From Ceratopteris richardii (taxonomy: Eukaryota > Streptophyta > Polypodiopsida > Polypodiales > Pteridaceae): DNA of 64,000 nt. Below are positions 21,450-33,716 of the stretch, piece after piece; position 1 is the stretch's first letter, and each line of letters begins with the position of its first letter. The notes beneath the pieces are model-generated. The model was not told where the DNA came from. It did not search any database and saw only the letters and a list, made by a program, of their open reading frames with translations. Position numbers and translations under genes: made by a program. The stretch spans positions 133,902,773-133,966,772 of the forward strand of contig CM035412.1 in assembly GCA_020310875.1 (NCBI GenBank). Reading direction: 5' to 3'.

Positions 21450-23091
21450 TATGTTCATCATCCTCGACACAACAAGCTAAAAGGCCTTCCGTGTCTTGTT
21501 TATACATGCTTCCTACCAATATTTGATAGTTTTGTGATTTTATAATTTCATCTTTGTTTTCTTTTACATTTTTATTTGCGGGTCCGAAGGTTAGGACTGG
21601 TACCAACTTATTCGCCCATTTAGGAACAACTTCTAGATTGAACAGATAAGCATCAGGCAATTGATCAGACACTCCTTGCGGTGACTCGCCAGAAGTGATG
21701 CGAGAAAGGTGATCCGCTCTGAGGTGGGTCTTACCTTTCCTAACAACCACTTCAAAGTCATATTCCATTAGTAAGAGGAACCATCTTACTAAGCGTCCTG
21801 TATTGCAAGGTTATTGGCCAAATATAATGAAGCTTGATGATCAATGAAAAACTTGAACTTGTTGGCCAATAGATAGTGTCTAAATTTTTTTACCGCATAT
21901 ACCATGCCTAAGCCTTCTCTCTCCGTTGTGGTATAATTTTGTTCTGCCCCGTTTAGTTGTTTGCTCACATATGCTATAGGCAAATCTAGATTGCCTTCAT
22001 CTGTGGGTTGTGACAACACACATCCTATTGCATAATTGGATGCATCCACGTGTACATGGAATAGCTTATTCCAATCAAGAGTGGTCAGTATTGGTGTGTC
22101 AGGAGTGGTCAGTATTGGTGCTGTGCACAAGCATCTCTTCAGCTCATTGAAGGACTTCTCGCATTCATCGTTCCACTCAAAATTTGTCAACAAGGCATAA
22201 AGAGGCTTAGCTATAATTGCATACATGTGAATAAACCTACGGTAATATCCACAATGGCCCATAAAGGCTTGTACCTCTTTAACATTCCTCGGCCTCGGCA
22301 ACTCCGCTATGGCTTTTACCTTGTCCTCATCTGTTGATATTCCGTTCTTAGAGACAATGTGACCTAAGATTTTACCTTGACGTACCATGAACACACACTT
22401 CTCTGGGTTCAGACACACTCGATATTCTCTACACTTGTTGAAGATATGTCTGAGCTCAGGGATGTGGTATCTTTGTTCTTGGGAATGAGCACATAAATCA
22501 TCCACATATACTTCTAAGCTCTTTCACAAGAACTCTTTGAAGACATGACACATGATCCGTTGAAAGGTTGCAGGTGCATTGGTGAGCCCAAATGGCATCA
22601 CCCGAAATGCAAAGATCCCCCACTCTGTGGCAAAAGCTGTTTTATGTTGATCTTGTGGGGCAATGGCTACTTGATTGTAACATGAAAATCCATCAAGGAA
22701 GCTATAAACTTCCTTGGCTGCAACACGCTCCAATAAATGTTCAGTGATTGGAAGCAAATAACTATCTCTTATCGTGAAAACATTAACTTTTTTAAGGTTA
22801 ATACAAACACACACACACACGTAACTTTCCATTCTTCTTGGGCACCACCACAATGGGGGACACCCATTCATTATGCTCAATCTCATAGATGAATCCAGCT
22901 TCAATCAATCTATCAATTTCTTCTTTTATTTTGGTTGCATAAGTGTCATTATATGTGTAGGGCTTATGTTTGGTGGGCTTGGCATCTGCTATCATGGGGA
23001 TCATATGAGAACAAATTTTAGGATGTACTCCCTTCAAGTCTCTATAGTGCCATGCAAACACGTCCCTGTATTCCCTTAATAACGCTACCAA
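21450..23091 (-). pseudogene. G1 reverse transcriptase and RNase H, frameshifted
   Basis: RT begins with LLREYRDVFAWHYRDLKG and runs through SPIVVVPKKNGKLRV, MPFGLTNAPATFQRIM and the YVDD active site (22508-22497), then ILGHIVSKNGI and AFMGHCGYYRRFI. RNase H follows (VHVDASNYAIGCVLSQ, YTTTEREGLGMVYAVKKFRHY, DHQASLYL). An AC/GT microsatellite at ~22804-22820 replaces the region after KLRV and shifts the frame. A stop follows KEFL and another frame change occurs near 21780. A short in-frame duplication gives PILTTPDTPILTTLDW. No functional enzyme can be made. Confidence 0.9.
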
Positions 23092-26000
23092 CTCTACTTC
23101 CTCTTCTTTACTTAGGTCATCTCCTATGTATGTACATCTCTCTTCATTCTCTTCGATGGCGAATACGATTTTTTGGTCTTTTCTTTGTTATCATATGCTT
23201 CTCCTATTTTGGCCTCTCTCTTAGGCATTCGTACCAAAATTTTTCGGTCCTCAACCTCGTATTTTTTGAAATTTTCTGGTACTTCAAACAATGGTTCCTC
23301 CTTGTCCTGTTTCACTACTTTTCTTTTCTTTTTCTTTTTACTACTTTCACTCCCATCCTTTGAATTTACCGTTTTGATGCTTGTGAGAGGTTCTTCTTCT
23401 TTTTGTGTAAGTACTCCTATGTCTTCTAGATAGTGCTCCTATGAAATAAAGAAACTATCCATCACAATGGACTCTAGATCATCATCGTTCTCTTCTTCTT
23501 TTATAAAGTCATTAGAGTCACATTCTTCTAGCAAGGGCTGACACATGAACACAGAAATATCATAACCCTCCTCATCACAATGGGGTGTGCATTGTTCTTC
23601 ATTAACAGCAATGTCCATGGTAGCTAAGATTTCTGCCCAACCATGAGGCTCAAACTCCTCGTCTGGAAATATCATCGACGTATAGGCTGGGTCTCTAACT
23701 GGTCTATCTCCTTGAGAAGTTCCTTTTTCTCTTGCCTTTAAGCATTTTTCCTCTTCCTTTGCGACCTTGCACATCCACAAATGATTATCTTCATGCATCC
23801 AAGATGTATCAGATGAACTCTTAGAATGCACAGAGATTGAATCTTCTTGCTCCTTGTGGATAGGATTCCACTATAGGGGTGGTACGTCTCTGAAGGTGTA
23901 ATCCTTCAAATTGACCTTGGTTGTGACCCTTAAGCGCTGCAAGTACAAGGAGTTGGTTCCCCAATCCTGTACTATTTGCAGTTGTCGCAAGAAGGGTCTT
24001 CCTAGGATCATTTCGTAGAAATTATTTTTCTCAAAGTCTCATATAGCAAATGTGTGTTCAAACTCTACACCACAGGTGGTTAGAGTTATCCCTTCGAGCA
24101 ACCCTATAGGTCTTTCAAAATGACCATCTGCCATCTGAAGCTTCATTCTAGTTGGTCTTAATGTGGGCTTGCCCCATCGCTTCCACAAGGGGGTGGTCGC
24201 AATAGCAACACCAGCACCTGAATCTATGATTGCTTTGGTTGTGTAACCTTGGTAGGTGATTGGAAGATAAGTATTACCTTCTTCACCTTCACTCATGTCC
24301 CCTATTTTATCAAGAGGTATCTCTGGAACTTTCTCTTTAGAGCGTGCTTTTGGCATTTTGGAATCAAGTTCGGGGACCTGATCCTTTAGGTGATTCCATA
24401 GCTCAGGTTTTGCTTTGAGCAGCTCCTCTATCGTGAGATGACATTGAACCTTAGTGTTCTTCATGATGTCAGTGTTGCTTGGAACCACCGAGTCTTCGTT
24501 TTTTATCAATATTGTGGGAGTTCTGATCGAGAGAGATTCAGATTCCCATGGTCGTGTGAATTGTGGCAACTCATGTAAAGAATTAGATTCAAAATCTTAT
24601 CATTCATCTTCTTCTTGCTCTGTTTGGTCTCCATAAATAGATGGGATGTCTTGTGGGAATTGATCATGAAGGTCATCAATCTCAAGAATAGGAGGGGAAT
24701 CATTCTTCTCCTTGCCCCATTTCTCTTCTTGTATTTCCCACAAGAACTTTTGAGAGTGTTGTTGAATTGAAAGAGGCTCTCCATCATCTATGGAGTCAGG
24801 AACATAGACTTTCTTTGGTGATGAGCTTTCTCTCTCAACAGTTGGTTGAGCCTCCGAAAGTAAAGAAACTTGCAGTTTGTTTACCAACTGCTCTAATCTA
24901 TCTAATAAGCCATGGAAGTGCAAACCTGGTGTAATAGCATTCGTCTGGCCTCGAACATAGCTTGAGATAGTTCCACCATTTTAATGCACATTTTTGTCCG
25001 CTCAATCTGTAAATCTACTCTAGGGTAGCTCTTGTCTAGGTTTGCAGGTGTTGGCCCTTCTTGAAGTCGAGCATGGTATGCCTTGAACATCATGTCCAAG
25101 TCTTCTAGGGTTGGATCTGCAAGAACAGACCCTGATTGTGGTGATCTATTTACAATGGTTGGTGGGGGAAATGAGGTTGGGGATGAGGTGGTGTGGATGG
25201 AGTTTTGACATGCGTGGGGTTTTGAGAGACAATATCTTCTATTTTTGTTTTTGCATCTTTCAGGCTTTCTTCTAGTTCGGATAACTTTTTGGTCCACTTA
25301 CGATTGGCCTTCTCTCTAGTATCCTTCCACATTCTTGTTTTCCTCTTACTAGGCTCTCCTGATTCACTTGGCTCTGATTGCTCAGCTAGTTTAGCTTTTT
25401 GTAAGCTTTGTGCTCTGGTAACTACATGTATAGGGGCCACATTATCACTACTGGAACTTGAATCCCTTGCTAAGCCAACTACATTAATGGGTGTAACCTT
25501 TGGTGCACTAGAGGGATGTCCGGGACAATCTCTCGGGGGCTGTTCTTTGCCACACTCAAGACAAACGACTTGTATTGTGAGGTTCTGCCCTTGTATCGGA
25601 GCTAGTGTGCGGGGTGGTTGTTGTCCTGGTATAGGTTGAGGTTGGCCATATCCTCCATGTTCATACAGTCTAGATGCTCCTCGTGATCCTGGACATGGGT
25701 TATACCTAGGAACTTCTCTGCCTTGTTCTATCGGAGGGTACTCGTATGGTCTATAGTGGGGTGGTACAAACGGTAGTGGCTGTCTATTCATTGGATAGTT
25801 TTCGGTGTTGTAGTTCATGTACTTATTCTCACTATAAGAGTACATGTTAGGTGCCTGAGTTGGTTGTCTATCGTATGGGTAAGGTTGTGATAACCCTAAT
25901 GCTTCTCTGGGGCAGACATGAGATGGATGATCCCCAACGCAAAGTGTGCAACTTCCTAACATTGGCACTCTCAAGGAGGAGTTATGGTAGTTCCTTTGTC

Positions 26001-27302
26001 CTTGTACTCCTAATTTCTTGGCCACTAACTCTGTCACTTCCTCCACATAACTCGAACTAGAAGTTTCATTGCTCCTTGTTTCCTCTGATTTGGTAGGATC
26101 CTGTGTGGTTTTGAGATCTTCAGCTAAGTTGTCTTCCAAATCTATGCCCTCCTGAAGACATTCACTTAGGGTTTGCAATCGTTCTACGTATACTAAGATT
26201 CTCAATGTTCCATTGGTTAGACCTTCTAAAAACAACGATATCATTTTTTGCTGAGAAGGTCTCTTTGTCACAGGGCATCCAGCTATGTATTGCTTAAATC
26301 TTTGTGCTGCATTTTTTACTATCTCATTAGGAGCTTGTTTGAAACTATGTATTAAGGATGATGAAGTGTGCTTGATCCCTCGCTTAGTGAATTCCCAAAC
26401 AAGTTCTTGGAAGAATTGTTCAATATGTTCAAAGCAGCTTGGATCCAAGGATTGAAACCAAGTCAAGGCTATTCCTGTGAGAGTTAGCCCAAAGGATTCA
26501 TATTGCATGAAAAATTCATCCACTTGCTCCACTCGCAATACATGTTTGAATTCTGCAATGTGGTCATACGGCTCTCCTGTGCCATCATAACGATTTTGCA
26601 TTCATTAAGGCCAATTGGATTGGTCTCAGTATTTTGCCAAACTCTAGGGTTTGACTTATGATGGGATAAGCGGATTTTACTAGGTGTATTCCAGCTCCTA
26701 CACCTGGGGTGTTTCTGCCCTAACAGTGGTTCTACTCATATTTCCCATTCCCTGGCTAGTTTGGTTGTGGGAGTTAATTCCTAGCAATGTGGATTGCTCC
26801 TAAGGTCCGTTCCGCCTACTACATTGGCTCGTTTGTCCTGACATCACATTTTCTGTTCTTTGCTGGGTCTCAAATGGGTTTTGTGCGGTAGTTGCCTGAT
26901 CTTGAGCTAACTCTCCTCTTTCATTAATCTGATCAGGGTTTTTGGTTACTACATATATTTGGCCCATCTTGTCCCTATAAACTCCACTTTCATACTTGAC
27001 AACTGGTCTTGGAATTATTTCAGATTCTGTGGTGTTTATCATTCTTGCTACTCTACTCTGTAGACCATCAAGGTAGATGGGTATTCCCTGCAAGTTGGTG
27101 GGTATGTATTGAAGGGACGTCCTATATTCCCCTTCCATTGTAGACATAAGGCCTTCCCTAGGTACGGAACTATGCATGTCTTCAGAAGCCAAGAGTCTCT
27201 CCGAGTTAAGTGACATTTTTGACTGTCTATGAACTCAGCACGTAATGTTAATCCCTGAGTTGTGATTCCTTGACTTGGTTGTGTAGTTGACCTTAGTTTC
27301 AA
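23092..27302 (-). pseudogene. G1 gag-protease region, multiply frameshifted
   Basis: Aligns along its length with the intact G2 ORF1. The start codon position reads TTG (27302) rather than ATG, followed by KLRSTTQ. Retrotransposon gag lies at about 26601-26100 (YDGTGEPYDHIAEFKHVLR, ALTWFQSLDP, TSSSLIHSFKQAP). Zinc knuckles are CTLCVGDHPSHVCP and CLECGKEQPPRDCP. The protease is AIIDSGAGVAIATT with its Asp codon at 24224-24222, so unlike G2 the DSG triplet is preserved here. At least six frame changes or stops are needed to read through, so this copy is dead. Confidence 0.87.
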
Positions 27303-28636
27303 GTGATTTGGTACTTTATCTATCTCTTCCTAAGTGTCTACTTGATCTTAGGTTCATAAGCCTTGTCTACAAGTCCACAATTCTCCTTTGAACTGCTCAA
27401 AATCTTGTGGAACCCCTTGCTTCCTAGTCCCACCTAAGGGTCAACTTCAAAATACCCTATCTAATACTCCCCACGAGCTTTCCAACAAACTCAAAAATCA
27501 CAGCAAACGGATTTCGTATGAGAAAGTTATGCCAGTTCAGGGTTCTGGGGATTAAAACAGGGAAACAGGACCTCTCAGGAAATGCTTCAAAACAGGCGAT
27601 ACATGATACTTATCAAATATCACGATACTTGGAAGCAAATGATACACGATACTTGCCTTGCCACGATACACGATATCTCAACGAAATGATACACGACACT
27701 TGACACACTGGAAAAGTCATGATACTCGATATTTGGCTGACTAGAAAAATGCCACGATATTTGATACTTGAGCCGTCACGATACACGATATTTGACCAAC
27801 TAGACAGATCACGATACTCGATCCAACAAGTATCACGGAAGGACCCTCACGATATTCGATATTGCACAGGTATCGCCAAGAGGAATCCCATGATACACGA
27901 TACTCGATATCAGGCGAGAGTTAGACACACGATACTTGACACTGACAATCACGATACACGATATTGGGTAGGTATCACGAAAAAATCACGATACACGATA
28001 CTTGGAATTCCCACGATATTCGATATTCGTGAAGTATCATTTTCAGATCTCTACGGTACTCGATATGTGACCAATATCGCGAGAAATTTTCTGGTGATAC
28101 TCGATATCTACCAGGTATCGCGAAAGTTAACTCCACGATACACGATACATTATAGGTATCGAGATCAGAAGTTCACGATATATGATACACGATATCTGCC
28201 TAGTATCGTGAATGTTTCTCAATGATACACAATACACGATATGTGACCACTACAAGTATCGTGATACTCGACCACAGGAGTTTCACGATATCTAGGTATC
28301 GTGATACTTCAACTGCGGGAGAACACGATACTTGAATTTTTTGGAGTCCAAATTCAAGACTTTTTGCAAATATGAGTACCTTTGTCCTCCTTGTCACTCC
28401 TATGTGTTTGTCGCTGCCAAATCTCCCTTCAAACCCACGATATTGCACTCACGATACTTGGCGCAAGTTATGTCACGTCCGGAATAGATCACTCCGATTT
28501 TTGGCTATTTTGGTAATATATCTTCAGCGTTTTAGTTCTGCACCCTCTCTAAGGCTCTTTCTCACAACCACAAGTAAAAAGCGAGGTGAATGTACTCTAA
28601 ATAATGGAAAAAACTGAGAAGATGAAGGTGGGTGGA
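27303..28636 (-). other. G1 leader, part between gag and the C1 insertion
   Basis: Untranslated leader upstream of gag on the minus strand, continuing at 49670-49801 beyond C1. It contains the palindrome-rich array at 27595-28465. I see no coding sequence; frames with Tyr/Asp-rich repeats are products of the array. Confidence 0.7.
27595..28465. repeat. palindrome-rich degenerate array in the G1 leader
   Basis: Dozens of copies of CACGATAC, ACGATAT and TATCG elements, typically CACGATACACGATATTTG followed within 5-30 bases by the inverse form GGTATCG or TATCGTG. ACGATATCGT is the palindromic core. Spacing is irregular, unlike the methyltransferase arrays. The array ends before ordinary leader sequence near 28470. 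Confidence 0.85.
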
Positions 28637-28867
28637 TGTTGATATATTTAGGTAGTGATGTGTGTGAACACACTAGGACCGCCGGGGCACTTTTTTCCCT
28701 CTTTAGGAGGTTTTTTTCCCCCGGCTTGTATATACGCCTATTGCCCTAATGGGCTACTTATCTTTGTACATTCTCTAGTAATTCATTCAGTGTTGTGTGT
28801 TTATGCTCCAAGCTTCTTCTTCTTCCTTGTGATGTTCGCGTGCTTCCGCAGACATCTATCTCGAACA
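28637..28867 (+). repeat. C1 5' LTR
   Basis: Begins TGTTGATATATTTAGG and ends CGAACA; the C2 and C1 3' copies end CCAACA. The primer site follows from 28870. It contains a pyrimidine-rich CCCTCTTTAGGAGG stretch shared by all four copies in the window. Confidence 0.92.
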
Positions 28868-29220
28868 ATTGGTATCAAAGCAGGTCATCGCTTCATCTAG
28901 GGTGCTGTCGACACTCCTCTGTTTGCAGTCTCAAATTCATGAAATTTGGTGAGCATACTCAGGGTGTCTCAGAGATCAAAACATCTTCGCTTTGTGGTGC
29001 TGAAATTGCAATCTGAGCTCGCTTCAGCCTCCGAATGCACTATCACAGCGCTTGTGCAGGCTATTTCATCTTTTTGTGCCAAAGGTATATACCTATTTCT
29101 GTTCACCAATATAAGCGTCTCGAAGTCTACTACAGGTTTAGCAGAACTCGTCTAGGCAGTTCCGTTCAGCTTTTTGAGATACAGTCAATTTTTTGCATCA
29201 AGGTATTTTAGTCACTAGCC

Positions 29221-31188
29221 ATGGTTGAAAGCAATGATGTGTTTCGTATGTTGGCTGTTGAGGATAAGGAGGATGGTACCAACTACCCATTATGGGCTTA
29301 TATGATGCGACATGTATTGGTTGCAAAAGGATTCTGGAACATTGTGCAAGGTGTTGAAAGACGTCCTCTTACACCTGTAACAACAGGTACTGCGAAAACA
29401 GGTGCTGGAGCTGATGAAGATGGTGTCGAAGATGATATTGTGCAGATTCCTATTCGTGCTGCTCTTTTTGCTGCACCTACTGCAGAGCAGATTCATTGGG
29501 ATGGCAGAGATGCCCAGGCACATGCATTGATAGCTTTGTCTATCAAACGTGCCATTATTCCTCATATTCGCTCTTGCAGAATAGCTAGGGATGCTTGGGA
29601 TACACTTACCACATTATTGCAAGCTAGGAATGAGGCTCGTGTTGCTTACCTCCAAAAACAGTTGGAGAGTGAGCACATGAATGAAGGTGATTCTATGGAC
29701 ATTTTCCTAACAAAGATCAAAGATTTGAAGGAACAGTTGATTTTTGTTGATGAGTTTTGCTTCTACTCTTCGGTTGATGATGAAAGGCAATCCGAATGCC
29801 TTATCATTTGAGGAGTTAGTCTCTGTTCTATTGTAGGAAAATCAGTCGAGGCAGAACAGGTCCATTATGCGTGTTGTAGATCAAGCTTTCCTGTCTAGTC
29901 AGAAGGGCAAAGGAAAATAGAGCTCTTCTACTAGTAAGCAAAAATCTGCAAATGCTGCACATTCGAAGAACCAGGATAAAGATGAGAAGAAATTAGAAAA
30001 GCAGAAATTGTTTTGCAAGTACTGTAAAGGGAATGATCATATCATAAAGAAGTGTCCAAAATTGGCTGCAAAAGAGGCAAAGAAAAAGGATGCTGGAATG
30101 GTTGTTGCAGAAGCTTCTACACCAAAAACAGAGTCTGCTAATCTTGTGCAGGAAGAAGAATGGGAGTTTACTACTATTTGCAGTTTTGACCCATCTTCTC
30201 ATGAGCAATGCATGTCTGCAGTGGACTCAGATGTTTGGTACTTTGACAGTGGGGCGACCAAACATATTACCTCGCAGCGCAGTTTCTTCTTTTCACTCGA
30301 GCCTGCCCCTATAGGGAATACTGTCACATGCACCAACAACTCCTCTTATCCTGTTATGGGAGTTGGTAAGATCGTTCTGACTACTACTGATGGTAGTTCT
30401 TTCACCTTGTTAGATGCTTTATTTGTGCCAGGGATCACGAAGAATCTGTTATCAGTTTTTGCATTAGCCAAGATTGGCTTGGTTGTGAAATTTGTTGATG
30501 ACAGATGTACAGTTCATGATCTGTCAAATGGCGATGTTATTATTGCTTCTGGCATTTTATGTCGTGGGTTGTATAAGCTCATAGACTATGAAAGATCTGT
30601 GAATGATTTGGCATGTGCAGTTCATGATTCTCAGGCTATGTCAAATGCAAAGCTTTGGCATGCACGCTTTGGTCATCTGAATTTTGCTAGTTTGCTACGC
30701 CTGGAGAAATATGATATGGTGTCTTCTTTGCCCAAACTTGAGGCACCTGGAAAACATGTTTGTGAAGGCTGTATTTTGGGAAAAATGCAGCGTTCTTCCT
30801 TTCCAAAAGATGGTTCAATTCGGGCTACACAGAAATTGCAACTTGTACATAGTGATGTCTGTGGTCCTATGCAGACACCCTCTTTTGGAAATTACCTTTA
30901 CTTCGTGACTTTCATTGATGATTTTTCGAGGCATGCATGGGTATATCCACTCAAAGTAAAGTCCGAAGTCTTCATGTGCTTTAAACAGTTTTTGGTTTTG
31001 GCTAAAAAAATGTCAACATGTAAAATGGGCACCCTCCGTTCTGATCGAGGGGGGAATATATGTCTTCTGATTTTAATGCATTTCTGGCTGAACGTGGGAT
31101 AAAACACCAGTGTACAGTGCCGTATACACCTCAACAGAATGGAGTTGTTGAACGAAAGAACAGGTCACTCATGGATATGGCGAGGTGC
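29221..31188 (+). pseudogene. C1 gag, protease and start of integrase (left part)
   Basis: Begins MVESNDVFRMLAVEDKEDGTNYPLW..., a copia gag. Compared with sister C2, about 62 bases are deleted near 29757, breaking the frame. Zinc knuckle CKYCKGNDHIIKKC, protease WYFDSGATKHIT, GAG-pre-integrase HARFGHLNFASLL with CEGCILGKM, and integrase VHSDVCGPM and LRSDRGG follow. A G-run near 31050 is one base shorter than in C2, giving another frameshift. Gypsy G2 inserted at 31188 just after the integrase Glu region (VVERKNRSLMDMARC). Confidence 0.9.
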
Positions 31189-31839
31189 TGTTGGAAGCAG
31201 CCAGAGGCATAGAAGATGCGGAAGCATGTAACGACAGAGCAGGGAGCCAGTCGAATCTTTTTTCAAAGAATCATGTTTTAGAAATAATTTTCAAAAAACC
31301 TCCAACAGTGATTTTTATCACTAATGTAACATATGTAACATAGAAAAACCCTTTTCTTAATTTCTCGCTCCATTTTGTGCAAGCCGAGGAGTCCTCGAGC
31401 TTGAGGAGCTTAGGTAGAACAAGCGTATCAATTTTCGTTATTTTTAGACACCGTTTACCCTTCCAAATAGCATCTAGGACCTAATTTTTAACTATGCCGG
31501 TCACTAGATATGAAACCGGTCAAAACTAGTCTAGAAACTATAAAAAGAGCTAGAGAGCTCATTTCTGAGGTTAGCTTGTTTGAGTAGAGAAGAGCTTAGA
31601 GCTATTTTGAACTTGTAAGAGTGTTCTTGAGTAATAGAGTTAATTTCTCACCTTCCATTGTGTCTTGCTTGTCTCTTCGTAGTGTGTGTGTATGTGTGTG
31701 TGCATCTTTGTGCTTCTCACCTTCACTCTCACTTCATCTCACATTCACGATCTTCATATCACTCCTATCTCTTCCGCGGATTGACAATTAAGGAGGTGAA
31801 GCTCCTTAACGTGGTTCTCACCATTGTGCTAGAGCAACA
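31189..31839 (+). repeat. G2 5' LTR
   Basis: Begins TGTTGGAAGCAGCCAG and ends AGAGCAACA. A GT-rich microsatellite lies near 31684-31703. Very similar to 46401-47050, with only scattered differences by eye, and homologous to the G1 LTR at 49826-50447. Confidence 0.93.
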
Positions 31840-31863
31840 CCAAATTTGGCGCCGTTGCCGGGG
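31840..31863 (+). other. G2 primer binding site region
   Basis: CCAAATTTGGCGCC followed by GTTGCCGGGGA directly abuts the LTR. This is the primer region typical of Tat/Athila-like plant gypsy elements. Confidence 0.85.
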
Positions 31864-33716
31864 ATCGAGTCTAGGACGAATGTGTGATGGTAAGAGTATA
31901 GCAAGAAGTAGCTTTGGAAGGTAAAAATTTCAGTTTTTGTGGTTGTTTTTACTTAGTTTTTAGTGTTTTTCACCTCCCCCACACTCCATCTTCATCACCA
32001 CATCATCATCTTCATCTCCAAAAAAATCAGAAAATTCACCATATCCACCCATTCTCCTCATTTCCCCTCATTTGTGCATGCGAGAGAGTGAGAGAGAGCT
32101 TTTGTGCTTGCGTGTGCTTTTGTCTTCTTGAGTTTTCTTGCAGGTACAAAGCTCCAGTGCATCAGGAAAGCTTGGAAAAGGTAAAATTTTCAGTTTCTGT
32201 CAGAAATTTCCGACTGTGTCAGACCATCGTGATGGTCTGCAAAGTTCGGATTTTGAGGAAGGTGAGTTCACCACCGTGTAGGCGACCCCTGCGTGTATAG
32301 GAATCCATAGCTACATCTCAAAAAATTGCATTTTGGTGGACCATCGCAACGGTCTCAGACCATCACGATTGTGTCACACCATCGCGATAGGCTCACGCCA
32401 TCGCCACGGCTCGGCCGGACCATCGCGACGGTCTCACGCCATCGCGACGGTTCATTTGGACCATCGCGATGGTTCGCGGACCATCGCGACTGTTCGGTTG
32501 ACCCCACACCATCGCAATTGGCTCACGCCATCGCGCCGACGGTGCCACGTGGCAAGGTAGACCATCGCGACGGTTCGCACTTCACGCCATCGCATTTGTG
32601 ACCATCGTGATTGGCTCACGCCATCGCATTTGTGACCATCGCAACGATTCACTTTGGACCATCGCGATTGTTCACGTTGACCGTTGACTGACGCCATCGT
32701 GATTGTCTGCCTGATCGAGCCATCGTGATTGTTCACTTTTGGACCATCGCGACCGTGCACTTCAGACCATCGTGATTGCTCACCTTCACGCCATCGCGAT
32801 CATTCACGTCTAGACCATCGCGACGGTTCACCTTCACGCCATCGCGACGGTCCCAGACCATCGCGATCATCTCAGACCATTGCCCCCCATCGCAAATTTT
32901 AGGGTTTCATTTTTTGGCCAATTTTGAGGCTATTTTTTGGAAATTTTTGGGTGATTAGACTCATAGGAGACCCCTTAGCTCATATTTGAAGAAAAAACTT
33001 GTTTGTTAGTTTTTACCCCCCAGGGCCTGAACGGTCATAACTTTTTCATCCAAAGTCCATTTTTTGAGCTTAATAGCTCATTAGAAAGCTCTCTACGAGT
33101 ACTACGTTTTTTTCTTAAAGGATACGTCTATTTTTAGATAAACTATTTTGAGGTTGACCTAGTTTGGGAATAGAAAGCCAGGGGGCAAGCATTAAAAAGT
33201 TGGGCAAAAGGGAAGGGACTTAAAGGGTGTATATACTCAAGTGCTTGATCATCCAACTGTGAATTGGTATAATATTGGATTTTTCCAGGTCTAGCAAGGG
33301 CAATCAAAGGCAACCAAAGCAAGGGAGTGAAGGGCATAAAGCTTGGGAAGCGTGGCTTCTTGGGCATCAGAGCAACCAGAAAAGCTGACTCGAGGTTGGA
33401 AGATTACTCAGCCCCCTTAGTCAATTCTTAGCTTAGGATAAACGGTAGTATTGTGGATTAAAGACGATAAGAACGCCTCAAGTTCAAGAGAATTAAATTT
33501 ATCAAGTTCAAGACTAAAGTAGAGGTGTGTGACACGAAAACCTAAAGGAAAGAACATAAGTCTGACGGAACGAGAACTCAAAGTACCACGGAAAGTCGAA
33601 TTCCTAACGCATACATTAAGACAAGAATCTAAAGAAATCTAAAAAGAATCAAGAAAGTAATAACAAAGAATCATTGACGATCTGAGAGTGTACTGAGTGT
33701 GCAAGGAAGAAAATTA
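31864..33716 (+). other. G2 leader
   Basis: 1.85 kb between primer site and gag ATG without recognisable protein. It holds the palindrome-rich array at 32337-32892. Several short upstream ATGs exist. A long untranslated leader is normal for this class of gypsy elements. Confidence 0.7.
32337..32892. repeat. palindrome-rich GC array in the G2 leader
   Basis: About 30 degenerate copies of ACCATCGCGACGGT and CGCCATCGCGACGG spaced ~15-25 bases apart, separated by short words such as TTCAC, CTCAC and TTGGA. The ideal core CCATCGCGATGG is a perfect palindrome. Many copies carry CG to TG or CA changes, as expected from cytosine deamination. Confidence 0.87.

Noticed and set aside
27518-28225. Tyr/Asp/Arg-rich open frames
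   Set aside because: Produced by the CACGATA array in the G1 leader; upstream of gag and on the strand opposite to G1.
32326-32760. HRDG-repeat open frames on both strands
   Set aside because: Translation of the CCATCGCGACGG array in the G2 leader.
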